Shown in pieces: positions 8,060 to 15,856 of a stretch of 33,245 nt of DNA (its first letter is position 1; every line of letters starts with the position of its first letter). The stretch comes from a virus. The notes below the pieces were generated by a model. It saw nothing but the letters and a program-made list of their open reading frames with translations. It was not told the DNA's origin and ran no database searches. Where the stretch lies: the IMG/VR virus record IMGVR_UViG_3300049734_000094, positions 1 to 33,245 of that record; one strand, 5' to 3'. The translations under genes and the position numbers were made by a program.

Positions 8060-8694
8060 CAGCAGCAGATTTCCGCGAGCGGACGATTAAGCCGTGGACG
8101 GCCAACCTGACCCTCGATGAGAACGAGGGCACCGACGCCTATATCGACCTACTGATCACCCAGATGACGACCCAGGTGGAACTCGACCTGGCAGACGACT
8201 TCGAGCCGCCGACCCCGGATAACGACGAGATCATCACGGTCTACGGCTACGGCACGACCCGCCTGTACACGCCACGCCGCGTGCGCTCACTGACGACCGT
8301 GGAGACGCGGTGGCCCTGGACAACCACCTACACCACGCAGGCCACCACCGCTTACATCCTCAGGCAGTCGTTGAACGCCGCGGGCACGGCGATGGTGGAC
8401 GGCCGCACCGCCGACTGGCTGGATGCCCTGACGGGGCTTAGCACTGGTGTGTGGCCCTACGGGGCCGATGCCGTGCGGCTGACGGGCAAGTTCGGCTGGG
8501 CCGCCGTGCCCACCGACATCAAGCGCCTGGTGGCGCTGAAGGTCTACGACCAGGTCAAGGCGAAGTCCGACCCGCTGTCACGGATCATCGAGCGGGCGAC
8601 GGGTGACGGCGTCGTGACCTACGGGCCTTCGACGGAGATGGTGGACATCGTCAACCGCTACCGCCGCCAGCCGGCGCTGGCCTACATCGGATGA
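8047..8694 (+). CDS. Head-tail connector (gp6-like)
   Basis: 215 residues. Position and shape (mainly helical, with AADFRERT near the start and a helical block TDIKRLVALKVYDQVKAK near the end) fit adaptor proteins that sit under the portal, of the HK97 gp6 type. The central region TVYGYGTTRLYTPRRVRSLT is a feature of actinophage homologues. The start overlaps the glycosyltransferase by 13 bases, and the stop overlaps the next start (ATGA). Assignment rests mostly on order and general resemblance. Confidence 0.7.
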   Translation: MAYVAAADFRERTIKPWTANLTLDENEGTDAYIDLLITQMTTQVELDLADDFEPPTPDNDEIITVYGYGTTRLYTPRRVRSLTTVETRWPWTTTYTTQATTAYILRQSLNAAGTAMVDGRTADWLDALTGLSTGVWPYGADAVRLTGKFGWAAVPTDIKRLVALKVYDQVKAKSDPLSRIIERATGDGVVTYGPSTEMVDIVNRYRRQPALAYIG

Positions 8695-9158
8695 GTTCGC
8701 GCTGGGAGACGTTCTGCACGGCCGTTCTGGACGACCTACTCGGTAACGTGCAGGGACTTTACGGTGCGCTGCCGCACAAGCTGGCACCCTGGGACCCAGA
8801 GCACCTACAGGCCGAGGCGGGGGAGCGACACCTGGCGGTGTACCCGGTAGCCGAAGCCGTTGACGAGGCCATTCCGCTCGTGACGGACGGTGGCACGGCG
8901 CTCGTCCAGCAATACCGCATCCTGTACTGGGAGGACGCGGGGGATGAATCGTCCCGCGGGATCGCGGACGAGGCCGCGGCAGCCGACCTCTACACCCTGG
9001 CCGAGGATGTCATCGACCGTTTCTACCTGAGGACCAACGTGTTCTTGGGTTCCACGGAGTTCACGCAATACGTCGGGATGTCGCTACCGGACCGCGCCGC
9101 GTCGGTCCGCTGGTTCCAGATCACCGTCCGGGCTCGCACATCGCAGGCACTCGCATAG
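8691..9158 (+). CDS. Tail completion/terminator-like protein
   Basis: 155 residues from the ATG at 8691. It sits where the tail terminator or minor tail completion protein is found, between connector and major tail genes. Features are an N-terminal helix (WETFCTAVLDDLLGN), a strand-rich middle (TALVQQYRILYWEDAG), and the closing SVRWFQITVRART. These fit the small alpha/beta ring proteins that cap the tail tube, but no single motif is decisive. Confidence 0.6.
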   Translation: MSSRWETFCTAVLDDLLGNVQGLYGALPHKLAPWDPEHLQAEAGERHLAVYPVAEAVDEAIPLVTDGGTALVQQYRILYWEDAGDESSRGIADEAAAADLYTLAEDVIDRFYLRTNVFLGSTEFTQYVGMSLPDRAASVRWFQITVRARTSQALA

Positions 9159-9166
9159 GAGGAAGC

Positions 9167-9346
9167 GTGAGATATCGGGCATCCAAGGACGTTCAGGTGT
9201 CGGGGGCGAACGCCAAGGGCGACGCCGTCGGCCCCATCAAGTTCACCAAGGGTTCCTACGAGACGAAGGACGAGGACGAGATCGCGCTCCTCGACGCATG
9301 TGCCACCGACCCGGCTAACCCGATTGGGTTCGACCCGAAGGAGTAG
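9167..9346 (+). CDS. Small protein upstream of the major tail gene
   Basis: 59 residues from GTG at 9167, with AGGAGG four bases upstream. It has a charged, soluble composition (FTKGSYETKDEDEIALLDACA). Short proteins at this position are common in actinophages and may be head-tail joining or tail accessory factors. No recognised domain. A good ribosome site and tight packing support it as real. Confidence 0.7.
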   Translation: MRYRASKDVQVSGANAKGDAVGPIKFTKGSYETKDEDEIALLDACATDPANPIGFDPKE

Positions 9347-9351
9347 AAAAG

Positions 9352-10356
9352 ATGCCCACCACAACCCCGTCCAACAACTTCATCTGGGGCCTGTCGAAGC
9401 AGACCAACGAATCAACGGTCGCCACGACCGAGCAGTACGGCCTGCCCGTCTACAGCGGGCGTTCCATGCCTGCCCAGACGTTCTCCCGTGTGGACGTGAC
9501 CGACGCCTCAAGCATCGTCGGGGATTCGTACAAGCAGGGTGACATCCACTGGGAAGCGGACGTGGTGGTGCCGGCCTTCGGTGCCGCGCTCCCCAAGATT
9601 CTCGTCGGCCTGTGGCCCACCGACACGGTGACGGGCTCGGGCCCGTTCACGCATACGATGTCGGGCCTCGGCGCAGCCCCGCCCTGGTTCACCACCTATA
9701 ACACCGACCTACTCGGCGGCTCCGTCGAGGAGACGTTCGAGGCGGGCATCCTGTCGGAGTTCTCGATCTCCGGTGACCAGGAGGGCGGGCCGGCGCGGGT
9801 GGGTGCGAAGTACGTCGGCAAGCGTCCGACCATCGCGTCGTACACCAACGCCACGGCCCAGGTCATCGGGACGGACGGCTACTTCACTTTCACGGGCGGA
9901 ACCATGAAGTACGAGGTGGACTCGGGCACGCCCGTGACCGAGACGAACATCCAGTCGTTCAACCTGCTCGTCTCGCGCCCCGTCACGCACCAGCCGACGG
10001 TGGACTCAACCTCTGTCAACTACCTGGCGCTCGGGCGGGTGGAATGCACCTTCTCGATGACGCTCCTCATGGACGACCACGAGGCGTACCGGGCCACGTT
10101 CTACGGTGCGGTCGGCGGCTCGACTCCGTCGAACACGAAGGTCAACGGGTCGGTGGAGATCAACCTCGTCCACTCCATTACGGGCACGCACTCGGCCAAG
10201 TTCAATCTGGACAAGGCCATCCTCATCGCGGAGCCCCCGGTGCCTGACCCGGCCGCGAGCCCGCTGACAGTCACGATCAACGGACAGGTGGACAAGCCCG
10301 CCGCTGGCGACCACGTCAAGCCGGTCGTCGTGAACGCCGTGGCTGCTGCGTCCTAA
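9352..10356 (+). CDS. Major tail (tube) protein
   Basis: 334 residues; builds the tail tube. The N-terminus NFIWGLSKQTNESTVATTEQYGLP and the beta-rich body (YGLPVYSGRS, FTHTMSGLG, SFNLLVSRPV, GSVEINLVHS) are typical of actinophage tube subunits. The location before the tail assembly chaperones is canonical. The last 40 residues (ASPLTVTINGQVDKPAAGDH) may be a surface extension. Its stop codon shares bases with the stop of the minus-strand gene that follows. Confidence 0.85.
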   Translation: MPTTTPSNNFIWGLSKQTNESTVATTEQYGLPVYSGRSMPAQTFSRVDVTDASSIVGDSYKQGDIHWEADVVVPAFGAALPKILVGLWPTDTVTGSGPFTHTMSGLGAAPPWFTTYNTDLLGGSVEETFEAGILSEFSISGDQEGGPARVGAKYVGKRPTIASYTNATAQVIGTDGYFTFTGGTMKYEVDSGTPVTETNIQSFNLLVSRPVTHQPTVDSTSVNYLALGRVECTFSMTLLMDDHEAYRATFYGAVGGSTPSNTKVNGSVEINLVHSITGTHSAKFNLDKAILIAEPPVPDPAASPLTVTINGQVDKPAAGDHVKPVVVNAVAAAS

Positions 10357-10598
10357 GACAGCGCGTTCGAGAGATCGAGAAACGCCTTGGCGACGATGGC
10401 GACCTGAAAGCCGCCTCCGATGATGCCAAGCCATGCTCCCCGGTAACCCTGTACCACGGCCACGGTTCCCAGGATGATGGCGATGGGACCGAAGATGATG
10501 GGCAGGACAAACAGTCCGAGGACACCCGCGACGATGGCCGCGATTCCAACCGGCCGGCCGCGTGACTGAATCTCTGGTGGGGCGGGTAGCGGCTGCAT
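10353..10598 (-). CDS. DUF4190-like small membrane protein (reversed in the tail operon)
   Basis: 81 residues on the minus strand. The start (CAT at 10596-10598) has an excellent minus-strand ribosome site, AGGGAGG, five bases upstream. After a short Pro-rich cytosolic N-terminus it has two hydrophobic helices: GIAAIVAGVLGLFVLPIIFG, and a second around IAIILGTVAVVQGYRGAWLG continuing to VAIVAK. This glycine-rich pattern is that of DUF4190 membrane proteins of Actinobacteria. It is convergent with the major tail gene, and their stop codons overlap. It has its own -10 element and a perfect palindrome upstream, so it looks like an independently expressed 'moron' gene. Superinfection exclusion or another host-altering role is plausible but unproven. 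Confidence 0.82.
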   Translation of the reverse strand: MQPLPAPPEIQSRGRPVGIAAIVAGVLGLFVLPIIFGPIAIILGTVAVVQGYRGAWLGIIGGGFQVAIVAKAFLDLSNALS

Positions 10599-10622
10599 CC
10601 GTTCCTCCCTTCTGACGACCGC

Positions 10623-10628
10623 ATCATA
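10623..10628 (-). promoter_or_regulatory. -10 element of the reversed membrane gene
   Basis: On the minus strand the bases read TATGAT (5 of 6 with TATAAT), 25 bases ahead of the start codon. There is no good -35; the perfect palindrome at 10638-10649 occupies the region just upstream instead. This is one of the few AT-rich spots in the tail module, which supports a real promoter. Confidence 0.55.
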
Positions 10629-10637
10629 TACCCACAG

Positions 10638-10649
10638 ACGCCTAGGCGT
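10638..10649. promoter_or_regulatory. Perfect 12-bp palindrome (candidate operator)
   Basis: ACGCCTAGGCGT is a perfect palindrome whose edge is nine bases from the minus-strand -10 TATGAT. The position, overlapping the spacer and -35 region, is typical for a repressor or activator site. It is also 40 bases upstream of the chaperone gene on the other strand. Confidence 0.5.
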
Positions 10650-10688
10650 GCGCCGTCCCCCGGTGCCCTGGGCGGGAAGGAGTCCTGC

Positions 10689-11051
10689 ATGGATGCGCTG
10701 GAAACCCTGCGCTCCCGCAACCGCTTCGAGGAGGAACTGCCCTCCGGGCTGAAAGTCACCCTCCGTCTCCCACGTATCCGCGACTGCATCCTCGCCGGGC
10801 AGGTTCCCCTGCCCGTACTTGAGCATGTCATGAGTGCGGCTACCGATGGGAAGACCCCCGAAATCTCCAACGAGGATGCCTCCCACATGGCCCGGTTCCA
10901 AGACGAGCTAGTCCGCCGCGCCGTGGTCGCCATCGACGGCGAGCCCGTGAGCCTGTCCCTCGATGACACCAGCGAGTTCTCCCAGGAGGACTACGACCGG
11001 ATCGTGGCCGTCGCCACCCGCCAGGACGCCCTCCCAAAAGACCCAGCGTGA
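10689..11051 (+). CDS. Tail assembly chaperone (G-like, unshifted product)
   Basis: 120 residues from the ATG at 10689, behind AAGGAG. Equivalent to lambda gpG: it binds the tape measure protein and recruits tube subunits. The body reads as a soluble helical protein (RNRFEEELPSGLKVTLRLP, then HMARFQDELVRRAVVAIDGE). Near its end the codons CTC CCA AAA GAC contain a perfect CCCAAAA slippery heptamer at 11033-11039, and the next frame continues as the GT-like extension. Position between tube and tape measure genes is standard. Confidence 0.85.
   Translation: MDALETLRSRNRFEEELPSGLKVTLRLPRIRDCILAGQVPLPVLEHVMSAATDGKTPEISNEDASHMARFQDELVRRAVVAIDGEPVSLSLDDTSEFSQEDYDRIVAVATRQDALPKDPA
11033..11039 (+). 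promoter_or_regulatory. -1 ribosomal frameshift site, CCCAAAA
   Basis: Fits X-XXY-YYZ in the zero frame (C-CCA-AAA), four codons before the stop of the G-like gene. A -1 slip here leads straight into the open frame that ends at 11275. This is the expected mechanism for the long G-T tail chaperone. Confidence 0.85.
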
Positions 11052-11275
11052 AGCAACTGGCCGCCTTCGCCACATCGGACGCCGGTAAGGCATACGCCCG
11101 CATCGAGGAACGGTTCGGACGTGATCCGGCGCGAGCCCTTGAGGACGTGGACGACGTGCTCGCCCACAACCTGCGAGCGGCCTTCGTCGTGGCCCTGGCC
11201 GAGGACATCGAAGACGACCCGCATCGCGCAGCGGTAGAGAAGACGCGAAAGGCAGGCGAGGGCCCCCGTGGCTGA
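11039..11275 (+). CDS. Tail assembly chaperone, T extension (reached by -1 frameshift)
   Basis: The frame beyond the slippery site yields a G-T fusion of about 195 residues (bases 10689-11039 then 11039-11275). The extension contains KQLAAFATSDAGKAYARIEE and AHNLRAAFVVALAEDIEDD, a helical segment typical of the T domain. A GTG at 11048 could in principle start it separately, but it lacks a ribosome site and the slippery heptamer argues for fusion. The stop overlaps the tape measure start. Confidence 0.8.
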   Translation, partial: RPSVKQLAAFATSDAGKAYARIEERFGRDPARALEDVDDVLAHNLRAAFVVALAEDIEDDPHRAAVEKTRKAGEGPRG

Positions 11276-12902
11276 CTTCGGTTCATTGCTCGGAGCGTCG
11301 GGGCTCGGTGGGGCCATCGGCGCGGCCATCGTTCGCCTGGAACTCGATACCGCCAAGTACCAGACGGAACTCCGCGCCGCACAGGCCCAGACGACCGCAG
11401 GTGCGCAGGGGATGGGCAAGGGCCTCGCGCAGTTTGGGGCCGTCGCCAAGGCGGGGCTGGCCGCCGCGGCCATCGGAATCGTGGCGTTCGGTGCCAAAGC
11501 CGTTAGTGCCGCCTCCGATCTCGGTGAAGCGGTCAACAAGTCCAACGTCATCTTTGGCCGCAACGCCGAGGAGATCGAGAAGTGGGCAGAGACGGGTGCC
11601 CGAGCCTTCGGGTTGTCAAAAACGGAGGCCCTTGAGGCCGCCGGTGGATTTGGACAGATGCTTCAGACGGCAGGACTCGCGGTGGGTGCATCCGCGAGGA
11701 TGTCACAGGCCCTGGTGGAACTCGGCGGCGACCTGGCATCGTTTAACAACGAAGACCCCTCGGAAATGCTCGAACGCCTGCGCTCTGGTCTGGCGGGTGA
11801 GGCCGAACCGCTCAGACGCTTCGGTGTCTTCATCTCCGAGGCGCGGGTCAAGACCGAGGCATATACGTCGGGGATCGCCAAGGCTGGCGAGGAACTGACC
11901 GAGGCCCAGAAGATTCAGGCCCGCTTTAACCTGATTCTTGAGGACTCATCTAAGGCGCAGGGCGACTTCCAGCGCACCGCAGATTCGCTGCCGAACCTGC
12001 TCCGTACGCTCAAGGCCGAGTTCATAAATACCGCCGCGGCCGTTGGAGAAGACCTGTTGCCATTCATTCAAGGACTTGTGTCCTTCATCACCAACTACGC
12101 GCTTCCGGCACTTGAGCGGTTCGTTGAACTTCTCAAGATTGCAGCCGATCCTGAAACCTACACCAACATCCCGATTATTGGTGACTTCTTCCATGCGTTG
12201 GGTGTGGGGTTCGACGAGGCGGGCAAGATTCTTGAATCCAACTTCGGCCCAGGTTCCGACAAAGCCGCGATGTTGGTCCCGCATTCCTCGGAGTGGATCG
12301 GCCACGGTATCAACGCGACCGGTAAGAACATGGCCGCGTTCACGGTGGAGATTGACGAGAACACCCAGGCATTCATCGAACACCAGAAGGAGGCGCGGAA
12401 GGCGGCTAAGGAAGTCCAAGAGTTCGCCAACATGACGGGCGAGGAACTCAAGGAATGGCGGGCGGATACGAAGGAATCCTTCCGTACGGCTATCTTCGCC
12501 CTCGAAGACCTCACGACCCAGAGCGATATCACGAAGAGGGATGTCATCCAAGCCTTCCGCGAAATCCGGCGGGATGCCCGCGAGTTCGCCAACGCGATGG
12601 AGGACCTCCCGCGTGGCAAGTGGGTGAACGAGGAGTTCATCAAGTTCATCTCTGACCAGGGACCGGAGTGGATCATCGGGTTCGCCTCGCTCAACAAGGA
12701 CAAACAGAAGGCGATTCAGGAGGACTGGGAAGAATCCCAGCGGGTGTTCAACCGCTCGATCAAAGGCTCGTTTCTGGACCTCAATGACACGCTGGATAAG
12801 CTGGATCGTAAGACGACGGCGCACACGGTAAAGATCAAGTACGAGTACGAGGGCTTCGACCCCACGAAGCCGGGGATGTCGGGCAGCCAGCAGGTGCGGT
12901 AA
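11268..12902 (+). CDS. Tape measure protein
   Basis: 544 residues from GTG at 11268. Sets tail length and is ejected ahead of the DNA. The N-terminal region LELDTAKYQTELRAAQ, a hydrophobic Ala/Gly stretch (LAAAAIGIVAFGAKAV), and the block NKSNVIFGRNAEEIEKWAET through RFGVFISEARVKTEAY form the conserved phage tail tape measure domain. Later it has hydrophobic FIQGLVSFITNYALPALERF, then long charged helices. It is short for a tape measure. At the usual 1.5 angstrom per residue it predicts a tail near 80 nm. Confidence 0.93.
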   Translation: MADFGSLLGASGLGGAIGAAIVRLELDTAKYQTELRAAQAQTTAGAQGMGKGLAQFGAVAKAGLAAAAIGIVAFGAKAVSAASDLGEAVNKSNVIFGRNAEEIEKWAETGARAFGLSKTEALEAAGGFGQMLQTAGLAVGASARMSQALVELGGDLASFNNEDPSEMLERLRSGLAGEAEPLRRFGVFISEARVKTEAYTSGIAKAGEELTEAQKIQARFNLILEDSSKAQGDFQRTADSLPNLLRTLKAEFINTAAAVGEDLLPFIQGLVSFITNYALPALERFVELLKIAADPETYTNIPIIGDFFHALGVGFDEAGKILESNFGPGSDKAAMLVPHSSEWIGHGINATGKNMAAFTVEIDENTQAFIEHQKEARKAAKEVQEFANMTGEELKEWRADTKESFRTAIFALEDLTTQSDITKRDVIQAFREIRRDAREFANAMEDLPRGKWVNEEFIKFISDQGPEWIIGFASLNKDKQKAIQEDWEESQRVFNRSIKGSFLDLNDTLDKLDRKTTAHTVKIKYEYEGFDPTKPGMSGSQQVR

Positions 12903-13376
12903 ATGCCCGAAGCCGAAGGCGGCGGCCGCGCCATCAAGACGACGTGGGCCGAAGAAGGCACAACGCTTGTCCCACAGGTCTGGGAGATGCTGGAACGCTA
13001 CGACGGCGGAACCACCACCGTCATCGTGGAGATCGAGTACCAGCGGGTCGGTGGGGCTACGCCGGCCGCAGCCCGCGCCATCGGCGTCGTCTTCGGAGTC
13101 TTCGGCGCGATGCCCATCGGGGTCGTGGCGGTGCGGTTCATCGAGGGAACCACGACCTGGAGCCAGCACGCCTACGGCAACGCCGTGGACTTCATGGTCG
13201 CGGGCGAGCGTCATCGGCAGCTGGCGTTCTTCCTGAACGCGAACCGCTCGGGCCTGGACATCGCGCACCTTCTCGCTGACCCGTACTTCCCCAGCCCCCT
13301 CGGTAACCACTACAACCACGTCCACGTTGACTTCCTTCCGGCCTGGGGTGGGACGCCGCCTGGACACCCGATCTAG
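12903..13376 (+). CDS. Tail-associated M15-like peptidase domain protein
   Basis: 157 residues immediately after the tape measure gene. It carries TWSQHAYGNAVDFMVAG (His89, Asp96) and NHYNHVHVDF (His139, His141, Asp143). This is the zinc-site pattern of the D-Ala-D-Ala carboxypeptidase / VldE-like C-terminal family. The middle has a hydrophobic stretch (AIGVVFGVFGAMPIGVVAV). Most likely it is carried at the tail tip to open peptidoglycan during DNA entry. It is distinct from the lysis enzyme at 17307. The zinc site is seen in sequence; activity and virion location are inferred from the family and gene position. Confidence 0.78.
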   Translation: MPEAEGGGRAIKTTWAEEGTTLVPQVWEMLERYDGGTTTVIVEIEYQRVGGATPAAARAIGVVFGVFGAMPIGVVAVRFIEGTTTWSQHAYGNAVDFMVAGERHRQLAFFLNANRSGLDIAHLLADPYFPSPLGNHYNHVHVDFLPAWGGTPPGHPI

Positions 13377-13384
13377 GAGCAAAG

Positions 13385-13570
13385 ATGGCTGAGCCTGTCG
13401 AGATTCGTCGCGTCGTCATCGAGTACGAGATCAGGATTCCTTCCGGTCCAGCACGGGCCATGATGGAGCCCGCGCGTCCCACCGTCGACGCCGACATGGT
13501 GCGGGCACTCAAGGACGAACTCATCCGCGACGGTTCGCGTAACCCGGACATCTTCGGTGGCAGGGCTTGA
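13385..13570 (+). CDS. Small hypothetical protein in the tail module
   Basis: 61 residues from the ATG at 13385, with TAGGAG upstream. Strand-rich start ([13 protein letters not shown]), then helical [12 protein letters not shown]. The end overlaps the TTG start of the next gene by 4 bases. No domain recognised. Confidence 0.7.
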   Translation: MAEPVEIRRVVIEYEIRIPSGPARAMMEPARPTVDADMVRALKDELIRDGSRNPDIFGGRA

Positions 13571-14796
13571 CCCTTCCGACCCTCACGGTATCGCTGGGGC
13601 GGTCGGGCTGGATACTCGGACAGGAGGGGGCATCCGAACTCGGGGAGACGACCGACCTCGGCATCGCGTCCTACGACGACATCACGTCGAAGGTTCTTTC
13701 GGCCTCCATCCGGCGCGGGCGACAGCATGAACTCGACCGCGTCCAGGCCGGCACGGCCACGCTGAACCTCGTCAATCAAGACGGGAACTTCAACGCCGCG
13801 AACACCGCGAGCATCTACTACCCCGACATCCGGCCGATGATCCCGCTCAAGATACAGGCGACGTTCTCGGCCGTGACCTATGACCTGTTCCACGGGTTCA
13901 TCGAGGCGTGGCCCGCGAGTTGGGAAGGGGCTCACCGCCAGGGCAACGACGTGGTGCAAGTCCAGGCCGTGGATGCCCAGAAGGTTCTGAATCTCGCACA
14001 GGTCACCGTGACGCGGGACGCCGAGCTCTCCGGGGCCCGCATCGAGGCCCTGCTGGATGCCGTGGGGTGGCCCGCCGCGCTGCGGGACATCGACGCGGGA
14101 CAGTCCACCGTCCAGGCCGTGACGCTCACGGACACCACGATCCTCAACCACATCCATGATGTAGCCGCCAGCGAGTCCGGGCAGTTCTTCATCTCAGACG
14201 ACGGCAAGGCCACGTTCTTCGACCGTTTCCACATCATCCTGCTGGACGAGGACGACGACCTGTGGGGCGACGAGACGGGGGAGAAGCACTACGCCTCCAT
14301 CACCACGTCCTACGACGACCAGACTATCTGGAACGAGGTCATCGTCACCGCGCCGGGATTCGCCGACCAGACAGCGAGCGACGAGTCCAGCCAATCGTTC
14401 TTCGGCGGCCCTGCTATCGCGCCCCGCACGCTGGAGATCGGGACGTTCCTCACGTCGGAGGCCGAGATGCTGGCCCGTGCGGAGTTCCTCGTCTCGAAGT
14501 ACGCCTTCCCTGAGTTCCGCATCACGTCGATGCGGCTGGACAATGCGAGCCTTGACGATACGCAGTGGCCGCGCATCCTGTCCCACGACCTTCACCACCG
14601 TGTTCTGGTCCGCAAGCGTCCCGCCGGCGACCTGATCGAGCAGCCGTCCTTCGTTGAAGGCATCGAGTGGACGCTTGGCCCCACATCCTGGGGCCTCGTC
14701 TGGCGACTGTCATCGACCGCCCTCCAACAGGGCCAGTGGGAACTCGGCACGGTCGGACTGTCTGAACTCGGCGAGACAACCACGCTCGTCGGCTAA
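13567..14796 (+). CDS. Minor tail protein (baseplate hub-like)
   Basis: 409 residues from TTG at 13567. Homologues of this type in actinophages follow the tape measure and form the tail tip. Beta-rich with family-like blocks: [31 protein letters not shown] and [16 protein letters not shown]. The two ends carry related motifs: [19 protein letters not shown] near residue 13 and [20 protein letters not shown] at the C-terminus. The frame is long and codon use matches its neighbours. Exact role (hub or distal tail) is inferred. Confidence 0.75.
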   Translation: MTLPTLTVSLGRSGWILGQEGASELGETTDLGIASYDDITSKVLSASIRRGRQHELDRVQAGTATLNLVNQDGNFNAANTASIYYPDIRPMIPLKIQATFSAVTYDLFHGFIEAWPASWEGAHRQGNDVVQVQAVDAQKVLNLAQVTVTRDAELSGARIEALLDAVGWPAALRDIDAGQSTVQAVTLTDTTILNHIHDVAASESGQFFISDDGKATFFDRFHIILLDEDDDLWGDETGEKHYASITTSYDDQTIWNEVIVTAPGFADQTASDESSQSFFGGPAIAPRTLEIGTFLTSEAEMLARAEFLVSKYAFPEFRITSMRLDNASLDDTQWPRILSHDLHHRVLVRKRPAGDLIEQPSFVEGIEWTLGPTSWGLVWRLSSTALQQGQWELGTVGLSELGETTTLVG

Positions 14797-14817
14797 CTAA
14801 CCCGGAAGGAACCCCTA

Positions 14818-15357
14818 ATGGTTTGGACCGCCCCGCGCACTTGGACCGATGGCGAGCTGGTCACCGCCGCCATCATGAACCCGCACGTCAGAGACAACCT
14901 GTTGGCCGTTGGTCCGCACCTGATAGTTCGTAAGAGCGCCGATGAATCAATCGCTTCTTCCACCGCCCTTCAGGATGACGACGCCCTGCTGATGAACGTC
15001 CCCGCGAACGAGGTGTGGCAGTTCCAGTTGCTGGTGCGCTACGAAGCCGACGCGGCCGCCGATATCCTCGTTTCATTCGGCCTACCGAGCGGCGGGCGAA
15101 TCATCTCCCAGTTCGTCGCGAACACCGGGGGCGGCTCGTTGCAGACGAATGACTGGGACATAACGACCACCGATGGAACGTCCGTTAGTGCTCAGGGAAG
15201 CGGCGCGGGCGTCGGGAAACTCCTCAACATCAACGGCCTATGGATCAACGGTGGGACCGGAGGGAACTACCGATTCCGATGGGCGCAGGCGTCATCCTCT
15301 GGAACCGCGACGGTGGTGAAGGCGAACTCGCTACTGTACGCCGTGAAGCTTGCCTAG
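14818..15357 (+). CDS. Tail fibre/appendage protein
   Basis: 179 residues from the ATG at 14818 behind GGAAGGAA. It opens with WTAPRTWTDGELVTAAIMN, a common phage tail-appendage N-terminus that attaches to the tail. The rest is strand-rich, with many Gly/Ser/Thr (ISQFVANTGGGSLQTND, GLWINGGTGGNYRF), ending in NSLLYAVKLA, like trimeric fibre or appendage tips. Receptor binding is plausible. Confidence 0.75.
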   Translation: MVWTAPRTWTDGELVTAAIMNPHVRDNLLAVGPHLIVRKSADESIASSTALQDDDALLMNVPANEVWQFQLLVRYEADAAADILVSFGLPSGGRIISQFVANTGGGSLQTNDWDITTTDGTSVSAQGSGAGVGKLLNINGLWINGGTGGNYRFRWAQASSSGTATVVKANSLLYAVKLA

Positions 15358-15856
15358 CTGGTCCCCCGGTGGGGACTTCGGTTCCCCCACCTATTCCATC
15401 CCGATTCCGGTGGTGGACGGTGTGCGTTCCACGTTCATCGGGGAACGCCGCAGGCGGTGGCGAGAGGCCCTGGATATCGCCCTGGAGAAGTGGGCGCTAC
15501 CATTCGACCTGTCCTACCGCCCGGAGGACGACCAGCCTTTCGTCGTCAACGACGAGACGATCAGCCAGAACAGCGTCAATCCGCTCATCATCACGAACGC
15601 TATCGCGGTCGTGCGGGCGCACTTCTCCGTACCAAGTGATTCCGCCGGCTGGATCGAGGAGATGACCGGCGGTATCTGCCTGCTGACACCGTGGCGGGCG
15701 TGGTGGATGCAGGGAGGGAGGTCTTCCATCGTTGCCGTCGCCGCGCACGAGGTCGGTCACGCCCTCGGATTCGGACACGGCGGCACGGGCAGCATGGCGG
15801 GGGCAGGAAGGCCGAACGATGAGGAACGCGCACTAGCGCAGGACTACTACCTATGA
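15350..15856 (+). CDS. Metzincin-type zinc metalloprotease (1)
   Basis: 168 residues from TTG at 15350, overlapping the fibre gene. VAVAAHEVGHALGFGHG contains the full metzincin consensus HEXXHXXGXXH at residues 133-143, followed by GSMAG, a candidate Met-turn. Catalytic residues would be Glu134 with His133, His137 and His143. It looks like a compact matrixin (M10) catalytic domain without propeptide. It is related along its length to the gene that follows: both share PSW..GG, P-VVD, RW/KWR, AL..W and the HEXGHXLG site. No signal peptide, so delivery in the virion or release at lysis is likely. Target proteins are unknown. Confidence 0.88.
   Translation: MPSWSPGGDFGSPTYSIPIPVVDGVRSTFIGERRRRWREALDIALEKWALPFDLSYRPEDDQPFVVNDETISQNSVNPLIITNAIAVVRAHFSVPSDSAGWIEEMTGGICLLTPWRAWWMQGGRSSIVAVAAHEVGHALGFGHGGTGSMAGAGRPNDEERALAQDYYL

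Noticed and set aside
11946-13382. 478-codon minus-strand frame
   Set aside because: Antisense shadow of the tape measure gene, caused by high GC at third codon positions; no domain and no ribosome site.
13192-14157. 321-codon minus-strand frame
   Set aside because: Antisense to the M15-like and minor tail genes; composition is Arg/Gly-rich without motifs.
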